From Hydrogenimonas sp. (lineage in GTDB: Bacteria > Campylobacterota > Campylobacteria > Campylobacterales > Hydrogenimonadaceae), in NCBI GenBank assembly GCA_003945285.1, contig AP019005.1:868001-932000 (forward strand): 64,000 nucleotides of DNA, read 5' to 3'. Positions 8,551 to 16,321 of the stretch are shown here, one piece after another (within the stretch, counting starts at the first letter, position 1; each line of letters opens with the position of its first letter). The notes below the pieces were generated by a model. That model was given only the letters and a program-made list of their open reading frames with translations. It searched no databases and was not told where the DNA came from. A program made the translations under genes and the position numbers.

Positions 8551-9500
8551 TGCAGAAAAAAATTTGGACCGCGATGGATAAGAACAGACCTCATATTCCG
8601 GTACTTTTGGATCAGGTGCTGGAGTGTTTTGGCGCTATGCGCGAAAGCGGTGTTTTTGTCGACTGTACGCTGGGTTACGGCGGGCACAGCGAAGCGATAC
8701 TGCAAAATTTCGACCGGATAAAACTCATAGGCATAGATCGCGATCCGGAGGCGATTGAGTACTCGTCGAAACTGCTTGGCAGGTTCGGTGAGAGGTTCGA
8801 AGCCAGGTGCGGGCGCTTTTCCGATCTGCTGCCTCAAATTTTGGAAGAGTCGCCTCTCTGCGGTGTTTTGGCCGATTTCGGTGTCTCTTCGCTTCAGCTC
8901 GACAAAAAGGAGAGGGGTTTCAGCTTCCTCTCCGAAGGACTGGATATGCGTATGGGGCCGGATGCGAAGCTGAGCGCCTACGATGTTGTCAACGGCTATC
9001 CGGTTGAAGAGCTCGAAAGAGTTTTCAGAGATTATGCCGAGGAGAGATCCTACAGGAGAGTTGCGCGGGCGATCGTCGAGGCGCGGAAGAAGAGGCCGAT
9101 TGAAAGCGGTATGGAACTTGCCGATATAGTCGCAAAGGTTTTACCCAAAAGGGGCAAGACAAACCCGGCCACCGCGCTCTTTCAGGCAATCCGTATAGAG
9201 GTGAACGATGAGCTCGGCGAGATAGAGAGGCTGCTGGATGTTCTGGAGGCCAATCCTCCCAAGGGTGCCGTAGTGGGATTGATTACGTTTCACTCCCTTG
9301 AAGACAGACTGGTGAAGCAGCGTTTCAGAAAGTGGAGTGTTGAGTGTATATGTCCCCCCGGTGTATACAGGTGTGAGTGCGGCGGCGGCCACGCACTGGG
9401 AAAGATAGTGAACAGAAAACCTCTGACGGCGACGAAGGAGGAGCTGAAGCGGAACCCGCGTAGCAGAAGTGCGAAACTCAGATGTTTTGTTTTCAGCTAA
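8550..9500 (+). CDS. rsmH: 16S rRNA (cytosine-1402 N4) methyltransferase RsmH
   Basis: RsmH (MraW) methylates N4 of C1402 in 16S rRNA. Recognisable parts are HIPVLLDQVLE at the start, the SAM motif DCTLGYGGHSE, LADFGVSSLQLD, and the C-terminal LITFHSLEDRLVKQRF and NPRSRSAKLR. Length is 316 residues from the ATG at 8550, which shares one base with the upstream TAA. An ATG at 8574 giving MDKNRPHIPVLL is equally plausible, as neither has a strong ribosome site. The open frame extends up to 8433 inside the DUF72 gene, but that extension is not homologous to RsmH. A repeat element begins at its stop codon. Confidence 0.95.
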   Translation: MQKKIWTAMDKNRPHIPVLLDQVLECFGAMRESGVFVDCTLGYGGHSEAILQNFDRIKLIGIDRDPEAIEYSSKLLGRFGERFEARCGRFSDLLPQILEESPLCGVLADFGVSSLQLDKKERGFSFLSEGLDMRMGPDAKLSAYDVVNGYPVEELERVFRDYAEERSYRRVARAIVEARKKRPIESGMELADIVAKVLPKRGKTNPATALFQAIRIEVNDELGEIERLLDVLEANPPKGAVVGLITFHSLEDRLVKQRFRKWSVECICPPGVYRCECGGGHALGKIVNRKPLTATKEELKRNPRSRSAKLRCFVFS

Positions 9501-9624
9501 CTGACGTTACGCAAAAAGCGTAACGTCATCTCGAAATCTACGATTTCGTGGCTTTATGGGGGTGCAGGGGACGGTCACTCCCCGCCAAAGTCCGGGCTTT
9601 GCTCAAGCTTTGCATAACATCAGT
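9500..9624. repeat. Compound palindromic (MITE-like) element, copy 1
   Basis: A 125-bp element begins on the last base of the rsmH stop codon. Its ends are imperfect inverted repeats: ACTGACGTTACGCAAA at 9500-9515 and TTTGCATAACATCAGT at 9609-9624, pairing at 14 of 16 positions. Inside are a perfect 11-bp hairpin (TGACGTTACGC, AAAAA loop, GCGTAACGTCA; 9502-9528), a CGAAAT/ATTTCG hairpin, GGGGA/TCCCC arms and CAAAG/CTTTG arms. The block 9573-9621 closely matches 57064-57111. It codes for nothing recognisable and may serve as a 3' hairpin or terminator for rsmH. Confidence 0.8.
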
Positions 9625-9645
9625 AAAAAGGAAGTTGTCGATTTG

Positions 9646-9933
9646 ATGCACAAAGATGTTAAAGAAAAAACGGAACTTGCCGATAGTATATCTGAGACCG
9701 TTTACGATGGTACGGCAGATTGGCAGTTTCTATTTATCGTCATCATCACGATTTTCATAACTCTCCTTCTTTTAATGCCGAAGATATATCTGCGAAATTC
9801 GATCTATTACGAAAGCCGTGCCATCGACCGTCTCGAGACCCAGTACGGCGCTCTCATGGAAGAGCACAAACTCCTTAGCCGCAAGGTCGAGGGTCTGAAA
9901 GTGAAAAATCAGATCCTCGATACTATCTTCTAG
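9646..9933 (+). CDS. Small membrane/coiled-coil protein, candidate FtsL
   Basis: A 95-residue protein with a short charged cytoplasmic N terminus, a single membrane helix (about residues 27-49) and a C-terminal heptad-rich region (about 50-93) fitting a coiled coil. This bitopic layout and size match FtsL, the divisome protein encoded right after rsmH in most dcw clusters; here it also follows rsmH. Sequence alone does not prove FtsL, which is poorly conserved. AAGGAA lies at 9628-9633; the ATG at 9646 or the adjacent TTG at 9643 is the start. The open frame continues upstream into the repeat element, which is not believed to be translated. Confidence 0.7.
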   Translation: MHKDVKEKTELADSISETVYDGTADWQFLFIVIITIFITLLLLMPKIYLRNSIYYESRAIDRLETQYGALMEEHKLLSRKVEGLKVKNQILDTIF

Positions 9934-9944
9934 GCGAAGCCGTA

Positions 9945-12900
9945 ATGATAGAAAAGTTTATACGTTTCGCCATCGAAAAGCCGATTCTCAACCATATTTT
10001 TCTCGTTTTTCTGTTTCTCCTATCTATCTTCGCCTACATAAACATACCCAAGGAGATATTTCCTCCGGCGAATCTGGACAGAATCACCGTAACCGGACAT
10101 TACGCTGGTGCCAGTGCCGATACCCTGGACAAGATGGCTGTCCACTCTATCGAAGACGGGTTGAAAAACCTGAGCGAAATAGATAGCGTGGAGTCGGTGA
10201 TAAAAAACGGATCTTTTTCGATAGGTGCGGATATAAAGCCGGGTAACGATGCCGACCTGGCCCTCAGCGACGTAAAGGATGTAATAGCAAACATAAGGCG
10301 TGACCTTCCGTCCGATATGGACGAACCGATAGCGAAGGTGGCAAAAAGAAGCTTTCCTCTTGTCATCATAGCGGTTGCAGGAGATGTTCCGAAAAAGAGG
10401 CTGCTGCAGATCTCCGAGGAGATAAAGAGCGACCTCGCCGGTTTCAAGGATCTCAGTGACATAGTGATTTACGGCGATGCCGACGACGAGTTGGACATAA
10501 TCCTGGATGTAGCAAAGATCGAGGCCTACGGGCTTACCAAACGTTCGGTAGTAAACACGCTTTCGCGCATCTCATCCATATTTCCGATAGGCTCGATAAA
10601 AGAGCGCGGAAACCATCTTTTCGTCAGTACGATAAACGGTGAGAAGAGTGCGGAGGCCCTTGAAGAGACGCTGCTGAAGATCGACGGAAGGACGATTCGG
10701 CTCAAAGATATCGCCGAGGTGAAGTTCACCCTCAGCGACCCTGCCGAGATATCGCACTTCAACGGCATAAAGAATGTCTCGATATCGGTCAGCAAGTCGG
10801 AGGAGGGCAACGCTATCGCCCTTTCGAAGCAGATAAGAGAGCTTCTTGCCGGCTACTCCGAAAAGTACGGCAACCTCACCTTCAATGTCTACACAGATAC
10901 ATCCGTCTGGATAAAAAACCGTTTAAATACAGTCGTCTCCAACATTATTTTCGGTCTCAGCCTCGTGTTTTTGTCGATGCTGCTATTTGTCAACGCCCGT
11001 ATCGCACTGGTTGTCGCGGTAGGTATTCCGGTAAGTTTCATGATAGGACTGGTCGCATCGGATATACTTGGTTACAGTCTGAATATGCTGACACTTCTGG
11101 GCACGCTCATAGCCCTGGGTATGCTGGTTGACGAAGCGATAGTAGTTGCGGAGAACATCTACCGCTATATCGAAGAGGGTATGGATGCCAAAGAGGCTGC
11201 CGTGAAGGGTTCTGTTGAGATGTTTCCGGCTGTACTGACGGCTACGATGACGACGGTTTTCGCTTTTTTGCCTCTGCTGATGCTCAGCGGCAAACTGGGG
11301 GAGTTCATAAAGGTCCTTCCGGTTATGATCAGTATACTGCTGCTGAGCTCCCTCTTCGAAGCGTTCTACTTTCTTCCTCTTCATGCCAAAGACCTGCTGA
11401 AACCGACGAAAGAGGCGAGCTTTACAAGGCGCTTCTGGGAGAAAAGCTATAAAATCTACGCGGCTCTTTTGCGTCCCGTGATAAGGCACAGATACCTCTC
11501 TCTGTTTCTGATACTCATTTTTATAGGCTCGACAACCTACCTGTTGGCCAAACAGAGCAAGTTTCAGCTCTTTCCGGACTTCGATACGACACAGATCTAT
11601 GTAAACGGCGAAGTAGATATAAACAACGACCTGTTCGATAATGAAAAGATAGTGACCCAGCTTGAAGAGGCACTGCTTAAAAAGCTTCCCGAAGAGGATG
11701 TATCCTCCATCACGGCGGTTATAGGATTGAAGCTCGACAGCAACAACAAAGGTGAACATGCAGACAACCTTTTTCAGATATTCGTCAACCTCCACGAGCC
11801 TGTTCCGAAAAACTTCTTTGACCGTTATATAAACCCTTATCTGAGCCCGGAGTATGACGACTCCGATATGATGAGAAGGCGCTCCGCGCAGGAGGTGGCT
11901 GCCGAGATACAGAAAATAGTCGAGCCTTTCAGGCATAAAAAAGATAGTTACGGGCCGCTTTTCAAAGAGCTAAATGTCATTGTGCCGCAGGCGGGGATCG
12001 TGAAGAGCGATATAGAGATTTCTCTCGGCGGAGATCCAGAAAAGGTTCAAGAAGCCCTGGTACGGCTCAAGAAAGAGCTTGAAAAGATAGAGGGTGTCGA
12101 AAATATCACCGACGACGCCAAAGAGGGTGAAGATGAGCTGAAACTCAGGGTTAACCGGTACGGCCAGCGGTTGGGATTTACCGAAGGTGACATAACGGCC
12201 TCTCTGCAGCCCTTTTTTCTCAAGGGGGAGTATGCGAAGATGTTCAACGACGAAGGGGTAGTCCGTATTCGGCTCGAAGATGTAAACAAGGAGAGGTATG
12301 AGACTCTGAAGCGTTTCGAGCTTCAGATTCCGGGGAGCGTAGAGAGGGTAAAACTTGCCGAAATCGTTGACTTTGAGAGAAAAAAGAGTTTCGCCAAGAT
12401 CTACAAGGTTGACGGAGAGAGGGTGAGCACGGTCTACGCTTCACTCAACAAACACATTATAACCTCATCGGAAGTGATGGATAGGCTCTCGAACTTTTTC
12501 GACTCGGTAAAAAAAGAGGGGGTTACGGTCGATATAAAAGGCGAGGAGAAAGAGAACCGTACCGTTAAGCGGGAAATTATACAGTCGGCGGTCATAGCGC
12601 TCTTTCTGATCTTCGTCGCCCTTGTCTGGATGTTCGACTCGATCGCGCTGCCGCTTATAACCCTATCGACGATACCGCTTTCGATACTCGGAGTGCTGAT
12701 AGGCCATTTCATAATGGGAATAAACCTCACCATGCCGAGTCTTATAGGAATTGTAGGACTATCGGGAGTAATCGTCAACGACGGTCTCATAATGATAGAT
12801 TTCATAAAAAAGAGCCGAGACCTCGATTCGTTGCTGGAACGTGCCAGGCTGAGGCTCAGACCGATCCTGCTCACATCGATCACTACGGTTCTGGGACTCT

Positions 12901-13055
12901 CGTCGCTGATGTTTTTCGCCTCGGGCCAGGCCCTGATATTACAACCGATGGCGGTAACACTCGGATTCGGGCTCATCTGGGCTACGGTTTTGAACCTCTA
13001 CTATGTTCCTCTGCTATTTTCGATTCTTTACAGGGTAGAGGTAAAAGAGTCTTGA
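9945..13055 (+). CDS. RND-family efflux transporter, inner-membrane subunit
   Basis: A 1036-residue proton-driven RND pump of the AcrB/MexB fold. It has an N-terminal helix (about 13-32), two large periplasmic loops and two blocks of membrane helices. TLLGTLIALGMLVDEAIVVAENI near residue 380 is the conserved TM4 segment with the proton-relay acidic residue, and SLIGIVGLSGVIVNDGLIMID near 930 is the counterpart in the second half. No membrane-fusion protein or outer-membrane channel gene is adjacent, which is unusual for an exporter. It starts 11 bases after the FtsL candidate. Substrate cannot be told. Confidence 0.9.
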   Translation: MIEKFIRFAIEKPILNHIFLVFLFLLSIFAYINIPKEIFPPANLDRITVTGHYAGASADTLDKMAVHSIEDGLKNLSEIDSVESVIKNGSFSIGADIKPGNDADLALSDVKDVIANIRRDLPSDMDEPIAKVAKRSFPLVIIAVAGDVPKKRLLQISEEIKSDLAGFKDLSDIVIYGDADDELDIILDVAKIEAYGLTKRSVVNTLSRISSIFPIGSIKERGNHLFVSTINGEKSAEALEETLLKIDGRTIRLKDIAEVKFTLSDPAEISHFNGIKNVSISVSKSEEGNAIALSKQIRELLAGYSEKYGNLTFNVYTDTSVWIKNRLNTVVSNIIFGLSLVFLSMLLFVNARIALVVAVGIPVSFMIGLVASDILGYSLNMLTLLGTLIALGMLVDEAIVVAENIYRYIEEGMDAKEAAVKGSVEMFPAVLTATMTTVFAFLPLLMLSGKLGEFIKVLPVMISILLLSSLFEAFYFLPLHAKDLLKPTKEASFTRRFWEKSYKIYAALLRPVIRHRYLSLFLILIFIGSTTYLLAKQSKFQLFPDFDTTQIYVNGEVDINNDLFDNEKIVTQLEEALLKKLPEEDVSSITAVIGLKLDSNNKGEHADNLFQIFVNLHEPVPKNFFDRYINPYLSPEYDDSDMMRRRSAQEVAAEIQKIVEPFRHKKDSYGPLFKELNVIVPQAGIVKSDIEISLGGDPEKVQEALVRLKKELEKIEGVENITDDAKEGEDELKLRVNRYGQRLGFTEGDITASLQPFFLKGEYAKMFNDEGVVRIRLEDVNKERYETLKRFELQIPGSVERVKLAEIVDFERKKSFAKIYKVDGERVSTVYASLNKHIITSSEVMDRLSNFFDSVKKEGVTVDIKGEEKENRTVKREIIQSAVIALFLIFVALVWMFDSIALPLITLSTIPLSILGVLIGHFIMGINLTMPSLIGIVGLSGVIVNDGLIMIDFIKKSRDLDSLLERARLRLRPILLTSITTVLGLSSLMFFASGQALILQPMAVTLGFGLIWATVLNLYYVPLLFSILYRVEVKES

Positions 13056-13065
13056 TGACGACTTT

Positions 13066-13113
13066 TTGAGTAAATTTAAGCTCATCTTTGTGATAATATT
13101 TCTTAAAGATGAG
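13066..13113 (+). promoter_or_regulatory. Promoter with inverted-repeat operator before the acyltransferase gene
   Basis: CTCATCTTT (13081-13089) and AAAGATGAG (13105-13113) form a perfect 9-bp inverted repeat with a 15-bp centre. The centre contains GATAAT (13092-13097), preceded by TG, as a likely extended -10 box. TTGAGT at 13066-13071 is a possible -35 with a long spacer. The right arm runs into the ribosome site GAGGAG (13111-13116) of the gene at 13126. The layout suggests an operator bracketing the -10, or a hairpin that hides the ribosome site. The RND gene upstream ends only about 25 bp before the left arm. Confidence 0.55.
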
Positions 13114-13125
13114 GAGTGAAATAAA

Positions 13126-13719
13126 ATGTTCAAATGTATTGAAGCAAAAGATGAGGAATTGATAAAAGAGATTTATCGTTTTAGGTATCAAATTGCTTGT
13201 GAAGAAGACAATATTTTTGATAAAAAAAACTACCCAAAGGGAATGGAAACAGATAAATATGACAAATATAGTACACAGTATGCTTTTTTTGATATGGACA
13301 GAAAACTTGCTGCGTGTGTTCGTCTGGTACATAACTCCGAAATTGGTTATCCGACATCAAATGCATTGAAAATCAATACAGAAGATAAAAGCAAATTAAG
13401 CAAATATGTTCAGGAGCGAAAAATTGGTGAGCTCTCTAGGATATTCATCCGAAAAGATTGCAGAGGTATGAAAAATACCAGGCAAATCATCGATTTGGTC
13501 AAACTGAATGCGGGTATCAAAATGAAAGAGATGGGAATAGTTTGTTCATACGGGGCATTGGAGGAGAGTTTCTTGCGACTGCTGTTGATCTTAAAAATGC
13601 CTTATCGCCCTATAGGTTCGTACCAGCTATATGGCAACAGAATGCGTGCACCATGTATAATGGATACAGATGAACTGTTCGAGTTAAATAAGGAGCTTTT
13701 TCTTGAAACGGTTCATTAA
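13126..13719 (+). CDS. LuxI-superfamily (autoinducer synthase-like / FeeM-like) acyltransferase
   Basis: A 197-residue GNAT-fold protein carrying the LuxI signature pattern: R20 in a YRFRYQIACEE helix, D43 and D46 in ETDKYD, R66 in CVRLV, and E102/R105 in GELSRIFI. LuxI enzymes make acyl-homoserine lactones; related FeeM and PEP-CTERM-associated acyltransferases use other acyl acceptors, so the product cannot be named. The gene is markedly AT-rich: 34 of the 120 bases at 13141-13260 are G or C, against about half in neighbouring core genes, suggesting recent acquisition. It overlaps the receptor gene by 17 bp. No luxR gene is in the window. Confidence 0.8.
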   Translation: MFKCIEAKDEELIKEIYRFRYQIACEEDNIFDKKNYPKGMETDKYDKYSTQYAFFDMDRKLAACVRLVHNSEIGYPTSNALKINTEDKSKLSKYVQERKIGELSRIFIRKDCRGMKNTRQIIDLVKLNAGIKMKEMGIVCSYGALEESFLRLLLILKMPYRPIGSYQLYGNRMRAPCIMDTDELFELNKELFLETVH

Positions 13720-15778
13720 CATTCTTGTAATACTTTCAGCATTTTATTTGACGGCATATGGAAATAATGTTAATGTTAAAAATCTTCTGGAAAGTATCGG
13801 TGAAGATGCACATGAGATAGGGGTTATTGCCGAAAAGACTGGTATCAGTGAACCGTATCAACCGTATATCATCTCGGTATTTACCGGAAAAGAGCTAGAA
13901 AGGTTGGGAGTTTCCAATTTAAAAGAGGCGTTACTGCTCGTACCTGGAGTGGATATAGCGACGGACAATATGGACAATCAACGTCTTGTTTTCAGGGGCT
14001 CAAACCCTTTCGCGTATGGACAGAGCAAACTCTTTATAGACGGTGTCGAAGTGAATGATCTTTTCTTTGACAGTTACGGACCATGGCTCTCCATGCCTAT
14101 AGAGATGATAAAACGCATAGAGGTAACTCGCGGCCCCGGAGGAATCAGCAATGGAGTAAACGCCTATGCAGGTTCTATACGGGTTATCACGTATGCGGAA
14201 CATCTTCCTTCGGAGAAGAGTCCAAAAAAAGTTGTGGCGAAGATCGGCAGTTACGACTATAAAATGGCCGGCGCCGTTTTAAGGCACAGTGAAGGAGACT
14301 TTTCCGTCTATGCGGATATCTACTACCAAAAGGATGACAAATCTCTGTATGTTGGCAAAGATTCACTCTCTACCGGCCGTTACGGCGCCGTCAATGTACC
14401 TCTTTCAAAAGATGGAGACGCGCCGCTTTGGATGAGAAGCTATATGCTGGGTCTACGGATGCAGTATGGTGCATTGAGGCTTGATCTGAGAAGCCTATAT
14501 TATGAGAGAGGGAGCGCTTTCGGTATAAACGGAATGCTTCCCGAACCGTCCGATCATGCAAAATTCCCGATCTCCTTCGCGCAGATCAGCTACGACAAAA
14601 GCTTTGAAAACTTCGCGCTGGTTGTAGACGGAGGTGTTAAGCTAAGCTCTTTCAAGAGTGCATCTATGCTTGCACCGGACGGACTTGTCTTTCCTGTTAC
14701 TTTGACTTCTACCGGATTTATCGATCAACCTTTGGTTTTTTCTGAAGGCTTTTACGGAATACATGAGGTAGAGCAGCGCCAACTCTATCAGAGTTCAAAT
14801 ATCACCTACAGCGGAGTGGAGTCGCACAGATTGGATGTCGGTTATTTCGTCTCGAGCGAAAAGGTGCTGAAAGAGGTTACCATAACAACCGACAGATCTG
14901 ACGGTATCGGGTTGGTGGATTATTCTCAGACTCTACCTTTTACAGACCCAAATGCGAAACGTAATACATTCCGCTTTTTTATACAGGATCGTTACCGCTA
15001 CTCGGAAAAACTTACTTTTCAGGCGGGCCTGAATGTTGAAAAAAGCAGTGACATTTCAACGCAGTTCAATCCGAGAGTCTCTGCGGTGTACCAGTTGAAC
15101 GGCTCCAACGTATACAAGCTTATCTACAGTCGCTCCACAAGAACTCCATCGTGGCAGGAGGTATATACACTGAACAACAATACCCGCGTCGGAAACCATG
15201 ATCTCGAACCGGAAGTTGTCAACGCCTGGGAAGCGGCATATATTCACAGATTCGGAACCGGAGAGTTTGTGCAGTTGAACCTGTTCTATCTTAAAAACAG
15301 TGACCAGATAGATAACCTGAATGAAGATTACCAATATAGAAACAGCGGAAGTTCCGATATCTGGGGTGCTACTGTAGAGTATAAGGCTCATATCGGGAAC
15401 AGGGGTAAAATCTATTTCAATTATACTTGGCTGAACGGCAAGAAGTCTGACGATAGTCCACTGGACAACGCTGCGCACAACCTGGCTAAAGCGACCTACT
15501 ATATGTCGCTCTCCGAAAATTGGAACATAGGGGCGGTTGCCCGCTATGTCGGTTCAAAGATTAGGGCGTCGTACGACTACAGAACGGAGAAGGTGCCCGC
15601 TTACTCTACTTTGGATCTCACTCTCGGTTTTACGGAAAGGGGAGGCTTCAAAACCAGATTGAGTGTAAAAAACGTTTTCGATGCCGAGATACGTTATCCG
15701 TCTGAGCCGTATACTTACGATACCGATTACCCAGCTGAGGGCCGTACGGTCATGCTTACACTGGCAAAGGCGTTTTAA
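13703..15778 (+). CDS. TonB-dependent outer-membrane receptor
   Basis: A 691-residue outer-membrane receptor. A signal peptide covers about residues 1-20. The plug domain (about 50-160) shows LKEALLLVPGVDI, LVFRGSN, LFIDGVEVND and the IKRIEVTRGPGG motif. The rest is a beta-barrel ending in phenylalanine (TLAKAF), as usual for outer-membrane proteins. Family members import siderophores, cobalamin or other ligands with TonB energy, or act as sensors. Its 5' end shares the AT-rich composition of the acyltransferase gene, then the sequence returns to the local norm by about 14 kb. It directly precedes the YfiR-like gene, implying a signalling role. Confidence 0.9.
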   Translation: MKRFINILVILSAFYLTAYGNNVNVKNLLESIGEDAHEIGVIAEKTGISEPYQPYIISVFTGKELERLGVSNLKEALLLVPGVDIATDNMDNQRLVFRGSNPFAYGQSKLFIDGVEVNDLFFDSYGPWLSMPIEMIKRIEVTRGPGGISNGVNAYAGSIRVITYAEHLPSEKSPKKVVAKIGSYDYKMAGAVLRHSEGDFSVYADIYYQKDDKSLYVGKDSLSTGRYGAVNVPLSKDGDAPLWMRSYMLGLRMQYGALRLDLRSLYYERGSAFGINGMLPEPSDHAKFPISFAQISYDKSFENFALVVDGGVKLSSFKSASMLAPDGLVFPVTLTSTGFIDQPLVFSEGFYGIHEVEQRQLYQSSNITYSGVESHRLDVGYFVSSEKVLKEVTITTDRSDGIGLVDYSQTLPFTDPNAKRNTFRFFIQDRYRYSEKLTFQAGLNVEKSSDISTQFNPRVSAVYQLNGSNVYKLIYSRSTRTPSWQEVYTLNNNTRVGNHDLEPEVVNAWEAAYIHRFGTGEFVQLNLFYLKNSDQIDNLNEDYQYRNSGSSDIWGATVEYKAHIGNRGKIYFNYTWLNGKKSDDSPLDNAAHNLAKATYYMSLSENWNIGAVARYVGSKIRASYDYRTEKVPAYSTLDLTLGFTERGGFKTRLSVKNVFDAEIRYPSEPYTYDTDYPAEGRTVMLTLAKAF

Positions 15779-16321
15779 ATGAGGTATATCGCTGTAATGT
15801 TGATCTTTTTGCAGTCGGTAGTGTGGGGATATACCTACAACGAACTGCTGCTCGATGCACAAAGCAGAATATATCCGAAAATCCTGATGCTGCAAGAGGG
15901 CATAGGTGCGAAACACAAAAATATGCCGGTCGTCTTTACAGTGGTTTACGAACCCGAAGATGAGTATGCGGCAGAAAGGGTAGTGGAGAAGATAGAGGCC
16001 TATTACGATCACGGGCTGGGGGGAATTCCCTTCGAGGCCGAAATGGCCACATTTGATGAACTTGACCCCTCTTTGCACTCCGATGCCTTCTACATATTGA
16101 AGGGGAGTGACGAAGATATGGAAAAGGCGGTCGAGTTCGCCATGCGTGAAAAGATACCGGTCTTTGTATACGACTTCAAAGATCTGAAGTACGGAGCGCT
16201 TTTCGCCCTGACAATTGAACAGTCTACCGTTATCTATATGAATCGTGTATCGCTCCATAAAACAGGCGTACTTTTCACACCCTCACTCTACTCCATAGTC
16301 AGGTTCGTCGATGAAAAGTGA
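15779..16321 (+). CDS. YfiR-like (DUF4154) periplasmic protein
   Basis: A 180-residue exported protein with a short signal peptide (about residues 1-17). After it come a RIYPKILML segment and a C-terminal part with TVIYMNRVSLHKTGVLFTPSLYSIVRF, which fits the end of the YfiR/HmsC-like family: a strand with asparagine, then a helix that closes the domain. YfiR in Pseudomonas is a periplasmic inhibitor of the diguanylate cyclase YfiN. The ATG follows the receptor stop with no gap and the end overlaps the GGDEF-EAL gene by 11 bp, so a relay from receptor to cyclase is plausible. Family assignment is by pattern only. Confidence 0.55.
   Translation: MRYIAVMLIFLQSVVWGYTYNELLLDAQSRIYPKILMLQEGIGAKHKNMPVVFTVVYEPEDEYAAERVVEKIEAYYDHGLGGIPFEAEMATFDELDPSLHSDAFYILKGSDEDMEKAVEFAMREKIPVFVYDFKDLKYGALFALTIEQSTVIYMNRVSLHKTGVLFTPSLYSIVRFVDEK

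Noticed and set aside
9556-9645. N-terminal extension of the FtsL candidate into the repeat element
   Set aside because: The same DNA occurs in the non-coding copy at 57 kb, and AAGGAA at 9628-9633 supports the later start.
10983-11936. A 317-codon open frame opposite the RND gene
   Set aside because: Antisense shadow; composition is rich in Tyr, His and Gln as expected from reversing membrane-protein codons.
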